Numbered from the stretch's first letter, positions 37,741 through 48,189 are shown. The stretch is 64,000 nt of DNA from Hyphomicrobium sp. CS1GBMeth3 (GCF_900117455.1 NZ_FPHO01000002.1:248001-312000), one strand, 5' to 3'. Notes: generated from the sequence alone by a model not told the origin. Made by a program: numbers and translations.

Positions 37741-38424
37741 ATGCGGGGCGTAGCTCTCGCTTTCGGAGCATTATGTCTGATGGGGCTTGCGGACACACCG
37801 TGGGCCGCAGACGATGTGCGTTGTCTCGACGATGCGATGCTGGTGCTCGACGCCTCTGGCTCCATGGCCGGCACGGACATGAACGAGATGCGCCCGCACA
37901 TCGCCAAGGTGCAGGAGGCGCTGGCCGCGGTGGTGCCGCAAGTCGCGCCGCGCCGGCATCTGGGACTCATGGTCTATGGACCCGGGGGCGCGCCGAGATG
38001 CCGGAATTTCGAGCTGCGTCTCTCTCCTGGGCCCAACAGCGCCGAGACCATCATGAACGAAGTGAACAGCGTCATCCCTGGCGGGCAGACGCCGCTCACG
38101 GATTCGGTGCATCGGGCCGCCGAGGCGCTGCAGTTTCGCGACAAGCCGGCCGTCGTGGTGCTCCTCACCGACGGGGAGGAGACTTGCGGGCGCGATCCCT
38201 GTCTGCTGGCGCGGCAACTGCGCGCCGAGGCTTATGCGCTGACCATCCACGTCATCGCCTTCAAGGTGGTGGGCTCCTCGACGTGGCTTGCGCCCAAGCT
38301 CGGCTCCTCGTGCATGGCGCAGGAGACGGGCGGGCTCTCTCTCACGGCTGCTGACAAGGACGAACTCATCAAAGCCCTGCGCGAGACGCTGACGTGCCCG
38401 CTGTTCTCAAAAGTTATCCAGTAG
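37741..38424 (+). CDS. Exported von Willebrand factor A-domain protein
   Basis: 227 residues from the ATG at 37741 (GGAGAAGGG upstream); an in-frame ATG at 37708 lacks this. The signal peptide core is GVALAFGALCLMGLADTPWAA. The VWA domain has all MIDAS parts: DASGSM (about residues 37-42), the Thr in GGQTPLTDS and the Asp in LLTDGEETC. A metal-dependent protein-protein contact in the periplasm is expected. Four to six Cys suggest disulfides. It follows sseA by 73 bases and may be transcribed with it. Confidence 0.85.
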   Translation: MRGVALAFGALCLMGLADTPWAADDVRCLDDAMLVLDASGSMAGTDMNEMRPHIAKVQEALAAVVPQVAPRRHLGLMVYGPGGAPRCRNFELRLSPGPNSAETIMNEVNSVIPGGQTPLTDSVHRAAEALQFRDKPAVVVLLTDGEETCGRDPCLLARQLRAEAYALTIHVIAFKVVGSSTWLAPKLGSSCMAQETGGLSLTAADKDELIKALRETLTCPLFSKVIQ

Positions 38425-38457
38425 GTGGGCCTGGTCTCGGCACGGGCCGCTCGAGGA

Positions 38458-40083
38458 TCACGCGTGGCTATCGGGAAAGTATTGGTAGACCCAAGTTTCG
38501 GTGAGAGCCCGGTCGCCGAGCCGCAGATACATGCGGATATCGACGGGCTCATCGCCGGTTGCGGCCAGGTCGAAGAAGGCGCGCCAGCGGTTACGCTGAC
38601 CGACGACCGGATGGCAGTAGGCGTTGCTCAGCTCGCCGCGCGTGGGCGTCACGACGATCTCGACGCCGTCCTCGCGGCCGAGCCCCTTGAAGACTGCGCC
38701 CTGGAAATCGACGACGAACTTGCGAACGCCCTTGGGGCGCGCCTGGCCCGGTCGTCCGCCAAGGCCGGTCTGGGTGGCGGTCGCGCGCGCCAACCCTTTC
38801 GGGAACGGGATGTCATCGAGCCAGCGCAGGCGATAGCGGTAGCGCCGGTTGGTGCCGGCGCGGAACGGCTCGCGCGGGCACCAGTAGGCGGCGATGTTGT
38901 CGTGGATCTCGTCGTCGGTCGGGATCTCGAGCAGATGCACCTCGCCTTCGCCGAAGGCGTCGATGGGCTCGATCCAGGTTGAAGCGCGCCGCTCGTAGAA
39001 GACGCTGTCGTCCAGGTAGTGCACGAAGTCGCGGTCGCGCTGAAGCAGGCCGAAGCCGCGCACGTCCTTGTCGACGAAGGTGTTGACCATGACGCGCGGC
39101 GGATTGTTCAGCGGGCGCCAGATGCGCTCGCCGCTGCCGGTCCAAATGGCGATCCCGTCGGAATCGTGGATCTCGGGACGCCAGTCGACGATCTGGCGGC
39201 GGCTGTTCTCGCCATACCAGTACATGCTCGAGAACGGCGCCACGCCGAGGCGATTAATGTCGCGGCGTGCGAAGAGGCGTGCGTCGATCGCATGGTCGAT
39301 GCGTGCCACGCCGTCCTGCACGGTGCGCTTGGTGACGATCTCATAGGCGCCTGTCACGCTCGGGCTGTCGAGCAGCGCGTAGACGGTGAGGTCGGCGTCG
39401 CCGGGGCCGCCGCCCTTGAGCCAGAACTCGGTGAAGCGTGGAAACTCCTCCGGCGTCGAGAGGCCGGTGTCGATGGCGAGGCCGCGCGCGGAGAGACCGT
39501 ACTGGTCGAAGGGTCCAGAAGTCCGGAAATAGGAGGCGCCCATGAACGCCAGCCAGTCGGTCTTCAGATTGGGCGCCATGACTCGGAAGCCGGCGAAGCC
39601 GACGCCGTCGGGCAAGTTGTGCGCCGGGTGGTCATCGGGGCTCTCGAACAGGGCCGCGCTGTAGACGATCTCCTGCTCCTCGTCGCCGCGCACCAGGTGG
39701 ATCTTCACCGGATCGGGCGACATGCGCCCCAGGTGGAAGAGTTGAATCGGGGTCTTGTGCACGGGATCGAGCGCCAAGCTCATCTCCGGGCGAAATCGGA
39801 TCTGCTGATAGGCATCGTAATCGATCCGGTCGAGGACGTTCGGCGCGATGCGCGGTGTTGGCTGCCATTCGCTCTGTGCGTTCGCGGCGGCGCGCTGCGC
39901 CAAGAGATCGAATGAGAAGGGATGTGCGTCACCAAGCACAACACCGTCCGGCACCAACGCTGTCACGGGTCCGGTTTCAGAAGGCGTTGCGCCCGCCGTC
40001 CGCAATCCATCGAAGGTCGTGGCCAGCCCGGCGGCGGCTGCTCCGGCGAGCACTTGCCGGCGATCAAGAGTCCTGCCCGTCAC
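38458..40083 (-). CDS. Periplasmic glucan biosynthesis protein, OpgG/OpgD family
   Basis: 541 residues from a GTG at 40083. The N-terminus is a Tat signal (LDRRQVLAGAAAAGL), as in OpgD. The MdoG domain covers nearly the whole mature protein: SEWQPTPRIAPNVLDRIDYD, YQQIRFRPEMSLALD, FHLGRMSPDPVKIH, GFAGFRVMAPNLKTDWLAFMGASYFR, SSMYWYGENSRR and DFVHYLDDSVFYERRASTWIEP. The family shapes or trims beta-linked osmoregulated periplasmic glucans. No opgH-type synthase is adjacent, so this is a stand-alone member. Convergent with the VWA gene. Confidence 0.92.
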   Translation of the reverse strand: MTGRTLDRRQVLAGAAAAGLATTFDGLRTAGATPSETGPVTALVPDGVVLGDAHPFSFDLLAQRAAANAQSEWQPTPRIAPNVLDRIDYDAYQQIRFRPEMSLALDPVHKTPIQLFHLGRMSPDPVKIHLVRGDEEQEIVYSAALFESPDDHPAHNLPDGVGFAGFRVMAPNLKTDWLAFMGASYFRTSGPFDQYGLSARGLAIDTGLSTPEEFPRFTEFWLKGGGPGDADLTVYALLDSPSVTGAYEIVTKRTVQDGVARIDHAIDARLFARRDINRLGVAPFSSMYWYGENSRRQIVDWRPEIHDSDGIAIWTGSGERIWRPLNNPPRVMVNTFVDKDVRGFGLLQRDRDFVHYLDDSVFYERRASTWIEPIDAFGEGEVHLLEIPTDDEIHDNIAAYWCPREPFRAGTNRRYRYRLRWLDDIPFPKGLARATATQTGLGGRPGQARPKGVRKFVVDFQGAVFKGLGREDGVEIVVTPTRGELSNAYCHPVVGQRNRWRAFFDLAATGDEPVDIRMYLRLGDRALTETWVYQYFPDSHA

Positions 40084-40587
40084 AGTTACTTCTCTTCTGT
40101 GGTTGTCCCAAGTTCGCGACGTGTTCCCCCGTTCCGTCCCCTAGCGCAGAAACCGGGGGCTGACCAGCTGCGAAGCTGTCTGGAAGGCAGGCGCCTTCGA
40201 TGTACATCCCGTGAACGGAAAATTGCGCGCGACACGATTGGCCAAACGCAGCGAATTGGGTTTCGGTTCAGATGCTGCGACCCTTACGTAAGGCGTGTGG
40301 CTGCCGAAGGGCAGGCTAGAGGCGCTGCTCGCGCTACTTTGAGGCGGGTCATGCCGCATCGGCCCTATTCGGCCCGATGTTTGTGGGAGCGCGGCTTGGG
40401 CATTCGAGCCCAGTTTTGTCGCGTCGCGTTGCGAACATTGGCGATTGATCTTCATGGCGGCGGGCCTGTATATGTGCCCATCCTGTCGCGGCCTTTCGGT
40501 CCGTTCGGAGGCCGGTTTCCCTGATTTTTCCGGTCCGGAACGGGCAGGCCGCGCGGTTCCCGGCGCCCCGCCCCATCCTTAGACTCT
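40084..40587. other. Intergenic region before tRNA-Leu
   Basis: 504 bases without a supported gene. Frames on both strands are open but are Arg/Ser/Pro-rich and lack ribosome sites. A candidate tRNA promoter at 40445 is listed. Confidence 0.5.
40445..40474 (+). promoter_or_regulatory. Candidate promoter of tRNA-Leu
   Basis: TTGATC at 40445-40450, 18-base spacer, TATATG at 40469-40474. It lies 114 bases before the tRNA, farther than for the other tRNA genes here. Confidence 0.35.
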
Positions 40588-40672
40588 GCGGACGTGGCGA
40601 AATTGGTAGACGCATCGGCTTTAGGTGCCGACGCCGCAAGGCGTGGGGGTTCAAGTCCCTCCGTCCGCACCA
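40588..40672 (+). tRNA. tRNA-Leu (anticodon UAG)
   Basis: 85 bases with an encoded CCA. Acceptor stem GCGGACG/CGTCCGC, anticodon stem TCGGC/GCCGA around TTTAGGT, a class II variable arm (CGCCGCAAGGCG) and T arm GGGGG TTCAAGT CCCTC. The anticodon TAG reads CUN codons. Confidence 0.96.
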
Positions 40673-40761
40673 GGGGTCGGCAATCTGAGAGGGCCGGGAA
40701 AATATTAAGCCTCGCAAGGGGTTGAGACGAGTTTTAGACGAGCGAGCGAAGGCAGCAGGAC

Positions 40762-42117
40762 ATGCAGGTTACGGAAACGAGTTCGGAAGGCCTCAAGCGC
40801 AAGCTCAAGGTCGTGGTCGGCGCGGACGAACTCGGCCAGCGCTTCTCGGCGCATCTCGACCGCATCAAGGATCAGGTGCAGCTCAAGGGCTTCCGCAAGG
40901 GCAAGGTGCCGATCTCGCACATCAAGAAGGTGTTCGGCCGCTCGGTGATGAGCGACGTTTTGCAGGAGACGATCCGCGAGACGAGCTCGAAAGCCATCTC
41001 GGACCGCAAGGAGCGCCCGGCCATGATGCCGGACATCGCGCTCACCGAGAACGCCGCCGAGATCGAGAACGTCGTCGCCGGCAACGCCGACCTCGCCTAT
41101 GAGATGAGCTTCGAGGTGCTGCCCGAGGTGACGCTCACGGACTTCAAGTCACTGAAGCTCGAGCGGCTTGTGGCGGACGTCGACGACGAGCAGTTGAACA
41201 AGGCGCTCGACGAGCTTGCTGAGCGCAACCAGACGTTCACGCCCGAAGAGGGGCGGGCGGCTTCCGACGGCGACCGTGTGACCATCGACTTCAAGGGTAC
41301 GATCGACGGCGAGGCTTTCGAGCGCGGCTCGGGTGAGAACCTGCAGCTCGTGATCGGCAACGCCGGCTTCATCCCGGGTTTCGAGGACGGCATCAAGGGC
41401 GCCAAGAAGGGCGAGAGCCGTGATGTCACGGCGACGTTCCCGGCCGAGTATCCGGTGGCCGAGCTCGCCGGCAAGGAGGCCGTGTTCGCGATCACGGTCA
41501 AGGAAGTCGAGAAGCCGGTCAAAGCCGAGATCAACGATGAGTTTGCTAAGTCACTCGGCGCCGAAGGTCTCGATAATCTCAGGGAGCTCGTGTCGGCGCA
41601 GATCAAGCGTGAGCAGGACGGCGCCTCGCGCATGAAGCTCAAGCGCGAGCTGCTCGATGCGCTCGAGCAGGCGCATTCGTTCGAGCTGCCGCCGTCGCTG
41701 GTCGAGCGCGAGTTCGACGCCATTTGGCGGCAGGTGACGGAAGGCCTGCAGCGCGAAGGCAAGACGTTCGCAGACGAGGGCAAGACGGAGGACGAGGCGA
41801 AGGCCGAGTACCGCGGCATTGCGGAGCGGCGCGTGCGGCTCGGCCTCGTGGTCGGCGAGATCGGCGACAAGAACAAGATCGAGGTGACCCAGGACGAGAT
41901 GCGCCGCGCGCTCATGGAGCATGCGCGCCGCTTCCCCGGCCAGGAGAAGCAGGTCTACGAGTATTTCGAAAAGACACCGGGCGCGCTGCAGGAGCTGCGT
42001 GCGCCGATCTTTGAGGAAAAGGTCGTTGATTTCGTGCTCGAGCTTGCGAAGCCTGCAGAGAAAAAGGTTTCGCGGCAGGAGCTGCTCGACGCGCTCGAGA
42101 AGGTCACCGAGGCTTAA
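40762..42117 (+). CDS. tig: Trigger factor
   Basis: 451 residues. Ribosome-bound chaperone and peptidyl-prolyl isomerase. The ribosome-binding loop GFRKGKVP (residues 47-54) lies in the N-terminal domain; the FKBP-type domain (about 165-245) carries GDRVTIDFKGTIDGEAFERG and FIPGFEDGIKGAKKGE; the helical C-terminal arms fill the rest, with VTQDEMRRALMEHARRFPGQ. The C-terminal tail is Lys-rich. It begins the tig-clpP-clpX-lon-hupB block common to Alphaproteobacteria. Confidence 0.97.
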   Translation: MQVTETSSEGLKRKLKVVVGADELGQRFSAHLDRIKDQVQLKGFRKGKVPISHIKKVFGRSVMSDVLQETIRETSSKAISDRKERPAMMPDIALTENAAEIENVVAGNADLAYEMSFEVLPEVTLTDFKSLKLERLVADVDDEQLNKALDELAERNQTFTPEEGRAASDGDRVTIDFKGTIDGEAFERGSGENLQLVIGNAGFIPGFEDGIKGAKKGESRDVTATFPAEYPVAELAGKEAVFAITVKEVEKPVKAEINDEFAKSLGAEGLDNLRELVSAQIKREQDGASRMKLKRELLDALEQAHSFELPPSLVEREFDAIWRQVTEGLQREGKTFADEGKTEDEAKAEYRGIAERRVRLGLVVGEIGDKNKIEVTQDEMRRALMEHARRFPGQEKQVYEYFEKTPGALQELRAPIFEEKVVDFVLELAKPAEKKVSRQELLDALEKVTEA

Positions 42118-42284
42118 AGAAGTCGTGCTGCGGGGCCGCGGGGAAGCTTGAGCTTCGTCCTGCTGCCGCAAAAGCGCTGGCTTTTCCGAGTGGCGCGCGA
42201 GTGCGCTCTTGCAGGGGGCTTGAAGTCGCGCGCCGCTATGCTGATCTGAAGGCTCTGCCGCCAGGCGATTCGGCGGAGCGAGCC

Positions 42285-42313
42285 TTGGCTCTTGACCGAG
42301 CAGGGCCTAGAAT
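42285..42313 (+). promoter_or_regulatory. Candidate clpP promoter
   Basis: TTGGCT at 42285-42290, a 17-base spacer and TAGAAT at 42308-42313, 85 bases before the clpP ATG, in the 281-base gap after tig. Judged by eye. No good sigma32-type match was found. Confidence 0.45.
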
Positions 42314-42398
42314 TTTGTGACGTGCTTCTTGTCGGAATGCCGGTTCGCCTTTAGCGGGAGCAGGTTTTTCGGAAGCACCCTGAGGAGCAACGACCCAT

Positions 42399-43046
42399 AT
42401 GCGCGATCCCGTCGCCACTCTCACTGGTTCTTTCTGGCCCATGGTCGTCGAGCAGACGGCGCGCGGCGAGCGCGGCTACGATCTACCGTCGCGCCTGCTC
42501 AAGGAGCGCATCGTGTTCGTGACGGGGCCCGTCGAGGATCAAATGGCTGCGTCGATCTGCATGCAGCTTCTCTTCCTCGAGTCTGAAAACCCGAAAAAAG
42601 AGATCTCCATGTACATCAACTCGCCGGGTGGCGTGGTGACGTCCGGCATGGCGATCTACGACACGATGCAGTTCGTGAAGCCGCCGATTGCGACCCTTTG
42701 CATCGGGCAGGCCGCTTCCATGGGCTCGCTCTTGCTTTGCGCCGGGCACAAGGACATGCGCTACGCGCTGCCCAACGCCCGCATCATGGTGCACCAGCCT
42801 TCGGGAGGGTTCTCCGGCCAGGCCTCAGATATCGAGCGGCATGCTGAAGACATCATCAAGATGAAGCGGCGCTTGAACGAGGTTTACGTTAAGCATACCA
42901 GCCAGCCTTACGAAGTAATCGAGAAAACTCTTGATCGCGATTACTTTATGACTGCCGATCAGGCGAAGGATTTCGGCATTATCGACCGCGTTCTCACGCA
43001 GCGGGACGAGGTTGACCCGAAGCTCTTGGAGGCCAAGCCGGCCTGA
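42399..43046 (+). CDS. clpP: ATP-dependent Clp protease proteolytic subunit
   Basis: 215 residues. The serine protease triad is S107 (GQAASMGS), H132 (MVHQPSGG) and D181 (TLDRDYF), each offset by ten from mature E. coli numbering because the propeptide is included. ClpP forms a double heptamer that degrades proteins fed by ClpX. The first residues ([20 protein letters not shown]) include the propeptide; self-cleavage would expose a normal mature start. clpX lies 423 bases downstream. Confidence 0.97.
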   Translation: MRDPVATLTGSFWPMVVEQTARGERGYDLPSRLLKERIVFVTGPVEDQMAASICMQLLFLESENPKKEISMYINSPGGVVTSGMAIYDTMQFVKPPIATLCIGQAASMGSLLLCAGHKDMRYALPNARIMVHQPSGGFSGQASDIERHAEDIIKMKRRLNEVYVKHTSQPYEVIEKTLDRDYFMTADQAKDFGIIDRVLTQRDEVDPKLLEAKPA

Positions 43047-43469
43047 TCGGTCGGCTTACGGGGGCGGTGTGCCTCACAGTCGCACCCGCCCCAAGCCCAT
43101 TTCGCCCTAGCACGGTCCTTGCGTAGGATTCGCGTAGATCCTTTATGCGGAATCCTACGTATCTTCCAAGCCGCATTGGGGCCACGCAAGCTTGCGAGCT
43201 TAAGTTTGGGCTTACCTTAACCCTGCCGGGTGCCCCCTGCGCCCGGCCTTCACCGTGTGGTAATCAGAGCGTGGACCAGCACGGTAACGGGGAGAGGCAT
43301 TAATCGAATCTTGATCTCGGGAACTCTAGCGTGCTGAGATCGGTGCAACGGTTTTGTGTCCCCGCGGCGGGCTTGCCGCGTACGCTCTGCGAGGCCCTTC
43401 AGACAGGATGGCGGGCCTTGGTTTTCCGGGATTCTCCGGACGCTTCCTGACTGTGGGTAAGAGAACAGA
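43047..43469. other. Intergenic region clpP-clpX
   Basis: 423 bases. It contains an inverted repeat (43122-43159, listed) and a CGCGGC/GCCGCG palindrome (43363-43380). No gene is supported. It probably holds the clpX promoter, which I cannot place confidently. Confidence 0.5.
43122..43159. repeat. Inverted repeat between clpP and clpX
   Basis: Perfect ten-base arms CGTAGGATTC (43122-43131) and GAATCCTACG (43150-43159) separated by 18 bases. It may be an operator, or an mRNA-end hairpin for clpP. Confidence 0.5.
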
Positions 43470-44723
43470 ATGGCTCAGGAAAAGAACACCCTCTACTGCT
43501 CCTTCTGCGGGAAGAGCCAACACGAGGTCAGGAAGCTGATCGCCGGTCCGACCGTGTTCATCTGCGATGAATGCGTCGAGCTGTGCATGGACATCATCCG
43601 CGAAGAGAACAAGAACACGCTCGTTAAGTCGCGTGACGGGGTTCCGACGCCGCAGGAGATCTGCACGGTTCTCGATTCCTACGTGATCGGCCAGTTCCAC
43701 GCCAAGCGCGTGCTCTCGGTGGCCGTCCATAACCACTACAAGCGCCTCAACCACGCGGCGAAGAACAACGACGTCGAGCTCGCGAAGTCGAACATCCTGC
43801 TCGTCGGCCCCACGGGGTGCGGCAAGACGCTGCTCGCGCAAACGCTCGCGCGCATCCTCGACGTGCCGTTCACGATGGCCGATGCGACGACGCTCACCGA
43901 GGCCGGCTATGTCGGTGAGGATGTCGAGAACATCATCCTCAAGCTTTTGCAGAACGCCGACTACAACGTCGAGCGGGCGCAGCGCGGCATCGTCTACATC
44001 GACGAGATCGACAAGATCAGCCGCAAGTCCGACAACCCGTCGATCACGCGCGATGTATCGGGCGAGGGCGTGCAGCAGGCGCTCTTGAAGATTATGGAAG
44101 GCACGGTTGCTTCCGTTCCGCCGCAGGGCGGGCGCAAGCATCCGCAGCAGGAGTTCCTGCAGGTCGACACCTCGAACATCCTGTTCATCTGTGGTGGTGC
44201 ATTCGCCGGTCTAGAGCGGATTATCTCGCGGCGCGGCAAGGGCACGTCGATCGGCTTCGGCGCGCGGGTCATGGGCCCTGACGAGCGGCGCACCGGCGAG
44301 GTGCTGCGCGAGGTGGAGCCCGAGGATCTCCTGAAGTTCGGCCTCATCCCCGAGTTCATCGGGCGTCTGCCGGTCATCGCGACGCTCGAGGACCTCGACG
44401 AGAGCGCGCTGGTGCAGATCCTGATGGAGCCGAAGAACGCGCTCGTCAAACAGTACCAGCGCCTGTTCGAGATGGAGGACGTGAAGCTCACGCTTACGCA
44501 GGACGCGCTGCGCGCCATCGCGCGCAAGGCGATCGAGCGCAAGACGGGTGCACGCGGTTTGCGCTCCATCATGGAAGGCATCCTGCTCGACACGATGTTC
44601 GATCTGCCGGCGCTCAAGGGCGTCGAGGAGGTCGTGATCGGGCCGGAGGTCGTGGAAGGCGGTGCGCGCCCGCTTCGGATCTACACCGAGCGGGCCGAGG
44701 AGAAGGGCTCGACGGCCTCCTGA
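43470..44723 (+). CDS. clpX: ATP-dependent Clp protease ATP-binding subunit ClpX
   Basis: 417 residues. An N-terminal zinc-binding dimer domain has Cys10, Cys13, Cys32 and Cys35; the AAA+ module shows Walker A GPTGCGKT (113-120), Walker B IVYIDEID, the pore loop GYVG, and sensor motifs (ARGLRSI). ClpX unfolds substrates and feeds ClpP; in Alphaproteobacteria it removes CtrA and other cell-cycle regulators, and divK and pleD lie elsewhere in this window. Confidence 0.98.
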   Translation: MAQEKNTLYCSFCGKSQHEVRKLIAGPTVFICDECVELCMDIIREENKNTLVKSRDGVPTPQEICTVLDSYVIGQFHAKRVLSVAVHNHYKRLNHAAKNNDVELAKSNILLVGPTGCGKTLLAQTLARILDVPFTMADATTLTEAGYVGEDVENIILKLLQNADYNVERAQRGIVYIDEIDKISRKSDNPSITRDVSGEGVQQALLKIMEGTVASVPPQGGRKHPQQEFLQVDTSNILFICGGAFAGLERIISRRGKGTSIGFGARVMGPDERRTGEVLREVEPEDLLKFGLIPEFIGRLPVIATLEDLDESALVQILMEPKNALVKQYQRLFEMEDVKLTLTQDALRAIARKAIERKTGARGLRSIMEGILLDTMFDLPALKGVEEVVIGPEVVEGGARPLRIYTERAEEKGSTAS

Positions 44724-44796
44724 GCAGGCTTCGGGCTTGTTTGTGGGTGCCGCAGATAATCGGGAGCATCCAGCGACAGCGAGAGGTATCGCGTCA

Positions 44797-44829
44797 GATG
44801 GACCTGGATTGATAAGGCCCAGGTCCATC
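44797..44829 (+). terminator. Hairpin after clpX
   Basis: An 11-base perfect stem (GATGGACCTGG with CCAGGTCCATC) around an 11-base loop, 74 bases past the clpX stop; only a weak CCCATCTTT tail follows. Confidence 0.55.
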
Positions 44830-45007
44830 CCCATCTTTCCTGAGCGGCGCTCCCTTGGATGATTGCGGCCCTCGGGCTTCCCAGCGAAAGATGCGGCGTG
44901 GGTTTCCCGGTTTTGGCCATAATGACGCGGCCGCCGGGGTCTAGATTGGCCTCTCGCACGGTGCACGATGTGCGTGCATGCGGAGCAGAGCTTAACGGGT
45001 GACGACG

Positions 45008-47431
45008 ATGAGCGACGAGAAGCAGACAAAGGACAAGACGGGCGCGACGAAGGACCATTATCCGGTTCTTCCGCTGCGCGATATCGTCGTGTTCCCTTAC
45101 ATGATCGTGCCGCTGTTCGTCGGCCGAGAGAAATCGATCAACGCGCTCGAGGAAGTGATGCGCGCCGACAAGCACATCCTGCTTGCCGCGCAGAAGAACG
45201 CCGGCGACGATGATCCGGCGACGGACGCGATCTACCAGGTCGGCACGCTTGCCTCGGTGCTGCAGCTCCTGAAGCTGCCCGATGGGACCGTCAAGGTGCT
45301 CGTCGAGGGTACGGCGCGCGCGCGCGTGCTGCGCTACACCGACAACGCCAACTACTTCGAAGCGGAAGTGGAGCGCATCTCTGAGTCTCTCGGCACCAAG
45401 ACCGAGATCGAAGCGCTGGCGCGCTCGGCCGTCTCGCAGTTCGAGAACTACGTCAAGCTGAACAAAAAGATCTCGCCAGAGGTGCTCGGCACCGTGGCGC
45501 AGATCGAGGACTACTCGAAGCTTGCCGATACGATCGCCTCGCATCTCGCGGTCAAGATCTCCGACAAGCAGGACGTGCTCGAGACCACGGTCGTCTCCGA
45601 CCGCCTCGAGAAGGTCTATACGCTCATGGAGAGCGAGATCTCGGTGCTGCAGGTCGAGCGTAAGATCCGTTCGCGCGTCAAGCGCCAGATGGAGAAGACG
45701 CAGCGCGAGTACTATCTGAATGAGCAGATGAAGGCCATTCAGAAGGAGCTCGGCGACACCGAAGAGCGCGACGACATCGCAGAGTTCGAGGAGAAGATCG
45801 ACAACACCAAGCTGTCGAAGGAGGCCAAGGACAAGGCGACTGCGGAGCTCAAGAAGCTCAAGCAGATGAGCCCGATGTCGGCCGAGGCGACGGTGGTGCG
45901 CAACTACCTCGACTGGCTGCTCTCGATCCCGTGGGGCATCAAGGGCAAGGTCAAGAAGGACATCGAAGAAGCGCAGCAGGTTCTCGACGCCGAGCACTAC
46001 GGCCTCGAGAAGGTGAAGGAGCGCATCCTCGAGTATCTCGCGGTGCAGGCGCGCACCAACAAGCTCAAGGGGCCGATCCTGTGCCTCGTCGGCCCGCCCG
46101 GCGTGGGCAAGACCTCGCTCGGGAAGTCGATCGCCAATGCCACGGGCCGCGAGTTCGTGCGCATGAGTCTCGGCGGTGTGCGTGACGAGGCGGAGATCCG
46201 CGGACACCGGCGCACCTACATTGGCTCGATGCCCGGCAAGGTCATCCAGTCGATGAAGAAGGCGAAGCGGGTCAATCCGCTGTTCCTGCTCGACGAGATC
46301 GACAAGATGGGTCAGGACTTCCGTGGCGATCCTGCGGCGGCTCTGCTCGAGGTGCTCGATCCGGAGCAGAATGCCTCGTTCAACGATCACTATCTCGAGG
46401 TCGATTACGATCTCTCGAACGTGATGTTCGTCACCACGGCGAACACGCTCAATATTCCGCCCGCGCTTCTGGACCGTATGGAGATCATCCGGCTCGCGGG
46501 TTACACGGAAGACGAGAAGGTCGAGATCGCCAAGCGCCATCTTCTCACCGAGCAACGCCAGGCGCATGGTCTGGAAGACGGCGAGTGGGTGGTCGAGGAC
46601 GGCGCGTTGCTCGAGCTTATCCGCCGCTATACGCGTGAAGCCGGCGTGCGCTCGCTCGAGCGCGAGATCGCCAAGCTGGCACGTAAGGCGGTGAAGGAGC
46701 TGCTGACGTCGGAGACGAAGATGGTCACGGTTACGGCCGCGAACGTCTCGGATTATCTCGGCGTCCCGAAGTATCGCTTCGGCGAGGCGGAGCTCGAGGA
46801 CCAGGTCGGCATCGTGACGGGCTTGGCTTGGACCGAGGTCGGCGGCGAGCTGCTCACGATCGAAGGCGTCATGATGCCCGGCAGGGGTAAGATGACGGTC
46901 ACGGGCAATCTGCGCGACGTGATGAAGGAAAGCATCCAGGCTGCGAACGCCTACGTGCGCTCGCGCTCGGTTGAGTTCGGCATCCCGCCGTCGCTGTTCG
47001 AGAAGAAGGACATCCACGTGCACGTGCCGGAAGGCGCGACGCCGAAGGATGGCCCCTCAGCGGGCGTTGCGATGGCGACCGCGATCATCTCGGTTCTGAC
47101 CGGCATTCCCGTGCGCAAGGACGTGGCAATGACGGGCGAGATCACGCTGCGCGGGCGCGTGCTGCCGATCGGTGGTCTCAAAGAGAAACTGCTGGCGGCA
47201 CTGCGCGGCGGCATCAAAACCGTTCTGATCCCGGAGGACAACGTCAAAGATCTGGCGGAAATCCCCGACGAGGTGAAGAAGAAGCTCGAGCTGGTGCCTG
47301 TGGCGCGCATGGAGGACGTCGTGAAGACGGCGCTCGTGCGCGTGCCGGAGGCCATTCAGTGGGAGGAGCCTCAGGACACGGCGGCGGTGCCGGGCGACAA
47401 GGATGGCAGCTCGCGCGTGACGGCGCACTAG
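45008..47431 (+). CDS. lon: ATP-dependent protease Lon
   Basis: 807 residues from the ATG at 45008; a GTG nine bases upstream is an alternative. The N-terminal substrate domain ([20 protein letters not shown] onward) is followed by a coiled coil, the AAA+ module (Walker [10 protein letters not shown], Walker [10 protein letters not shown]) and the peptidase domain with the catalytic Ser in [12 protein letters not shown] and the Lys in [10 protein letters not shown]. Lon removes damaged and regulatory proteins. The gene order clpX-lon-hupB is typical of Hyphomicrobiales. A strong terminator follows. Confidence 0.98.
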   Translation: MSDEKQTKDKTGATKDHYPVLPLRDIVVFPYMIVPLFVGREKSINALEEVMRADKHILLAAQKNAGDDDPATDAIYQVGTLASVLQLLKLPDGTVKVLVEGTARARVLRYTDNANYFEAEVERISESLGTKTEIEALARSAVSQFENYVKLNKKISPEVLGTVAQIEDYSKLADTIASHLAVKISDKQDVLETTVVSDRLEKVYTLMESEISVLQVERKIRSRVKRQMEKTQREYYLNEQMKAIQKELGDTEERDDIAEFEEKIDNTKLSKEAKDKATAELKKLKQMSPMSAEATVVRNYLDWLLSIPWGIKGKVKKDIEEAQQVLDAEHYGLEKVKERILEYLAVQARTNKLKGPILCLVGPPGVGKTSLGKSIANATGREFVRMSLGGVRDEAEIRGHRRTYIGSMPGKVIQSMKKAKRVNPLFLLDEIDKMGQDFRGDPAAALLEVLDPEQNASFNDHYLEVDYDLSNVMFVTTANTLNIPPALLDRMEIIRLAGYTEDEKVEIAKRHLLTEQRQAHGLEDGEWVVEDGALLELIRRYTREAGVRSLEREIAKLARKAVKELLTSETKMVTVTAANVSDYLGVPKYRFGEAELEDQVGIVTGLAWTEVGGELLTIEGVMMPGRGKMTVTGNLRDVMKESIQAANAYVRSRSVEFGIPPSLFEKKDIHVHVPEGATPKDGPSAGVAMATAIISVLTGIPVRKDVAMTGEITLRGRVLPIGGLKEKLLAALRGGIKTVLIPEDNVKDLAEIPDEVKKKLELVPVARMEDVVKTALVRVPEAIQWEEPQDTAAVPGDKDGSSRVTAH

Positions 47432-47467
47432 GCGCCTGAAGCTTACTCATCGAGGCGAAGAAGCAGG

Positions 47468-47516
47468 CGGGCGGCAATCGAGGTTAATTCTCGGTTGCCG
47501 CCCGTTCTCGTTCGTT
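47468..47516 (+). terminator. Terminator after lon
   Basis: A 15-base stem with one wobble pair (47468-47482 with 47490-47504) around GTTAATT, followed by a T-rich TTCTCGTTCGTT. It lies in the 315-base lon-hupB gap; the rest of that gap must hold the hupB promoter, which I cannot place confidently. Confidence 0.75.
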
Positions 47517-47746
47517 AATCCGTTGTCTCCGTTATGCTCATTCTGGAAGGTGTTCAGAGCCGCCAGATCCCCCGTATTTTAAGGCTTAAAGGGTCGTTTT
47601 GCCCCTTGACGGAGCCCGTCTTTAGGGGCTTTTGTCGCCCACTATCGCCGAGCGATATGGTCTGCGACGTGCGGATCGATCGGCACGCGCCAGGGCCAAC
47701 TCCCCCCACTCTGGTGCACAGTCATTCCAGTCACGAGGACGGAAAC

Positions 47747-48019
47747 ATGAGCAAGAAAGATCTGATCGACGCCGTTGCGAGAGAAACCGACCTGACGAAG
47801 GAGAAAGCGGGCGTTGCCGTCGATGCAGCGCTGGCGCATATCCGTAACTCGCTCAAGAACGGCGAGGAGGTTCGCATCCCGGATTTCGGCACGTTCAAGG
47901 TTGCCAAGCGCAAGGCGCGTGAGGGGCGTAACCCCGCGACCGGCGCGACCATCAATATTCCGGCTTCGCGCGTGCCGAAGTTCAGCCCGTCGAAGGGCCT
48001 CAAGGACGCCCTGAACTAA
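47747..48019 (+). CDS. hupB: DNA-binding protein HU
   Basis: 90 residues. Histone-like nucleoid protein: helices SKKDLIDAVARETDLTKEKA and DAALAHIRNSLKNGEEV, then the beta saddle (IPDFGTFKVAKRKAREGRNP) and the DNA-intercalating arm with the RNPATG motif and conserved Pro, ending FSPSKGLKDALN. Ribosome site GAGGACGGA upstream. It binds and bends DNA without strong sequence choice. A classical terminator and a repeat element follow directly. Confidence 0.97.
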   Translation: MSKKDLIDAVARETDLTKEKAGVAVDAALAHIRNSLKNGEEVRIPDFGTFKVAKRKAREGRNPATGATINIPASRVPKFSPSKGLKDALN

Positions 48020-48052
48020 GCGCTACGCTGCGTTCGACGTTCGAGATCATGA

Positions 48053-48083
48053 AGCGCCGGGGAGTTTCCACGGCGCTTTTTTT
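48053..48083 (+). terminator. Terminator after hupB
   Basis: AGCGCCG (48053-48059) pairs with CGGCGCT (48071-48077), extended by a GG/CC pair after a mismatch, followed by a run of T. Intrinsic terminator for hupB. Confidence 0.85.
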
Positions 48084-48162
48084 GTTTCGGACGCAAGCTG
48101 CACGAGGCTTTTTTGCCGAAGGGCCGTAGCGGCGCGTGGATGGCCGGCGCACTTGTGCCGGG
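48077..48162. repeat. Composite interspersed repeat, copy 1
   Basis: Order of elements: T-tract, GACGCAAGCTG, AGGCTTTTTTG, then GATGGCCGGCGCACTTGTGC (from 48139). The same order recurs at 48505-48584 just after tRNA-Val. The last element folds as CCGGCGCA/TGTGCCGG; copy 2 differs at two bases and keeps the stem. Confidence 0.55.
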
Positions 48163-48189
48163 CGCCTTTGGCGCCTGAGCGCTCTCGCG

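Noticed and set aside
42118..42398. A sigma32 heat-shock promoter before clpP
   Set aside because: CTTGAAG followed by CTATGCT exists, but the spacing is too short for the alphaproteobacterial pattern.
44681..47023. A 780-codon frame antisense to lon
   Set aside because: Opposite strand of a certain gene; composition (Arg, Leu, His, Asp rich) is typical of antisense frames in GC-rich DNA.
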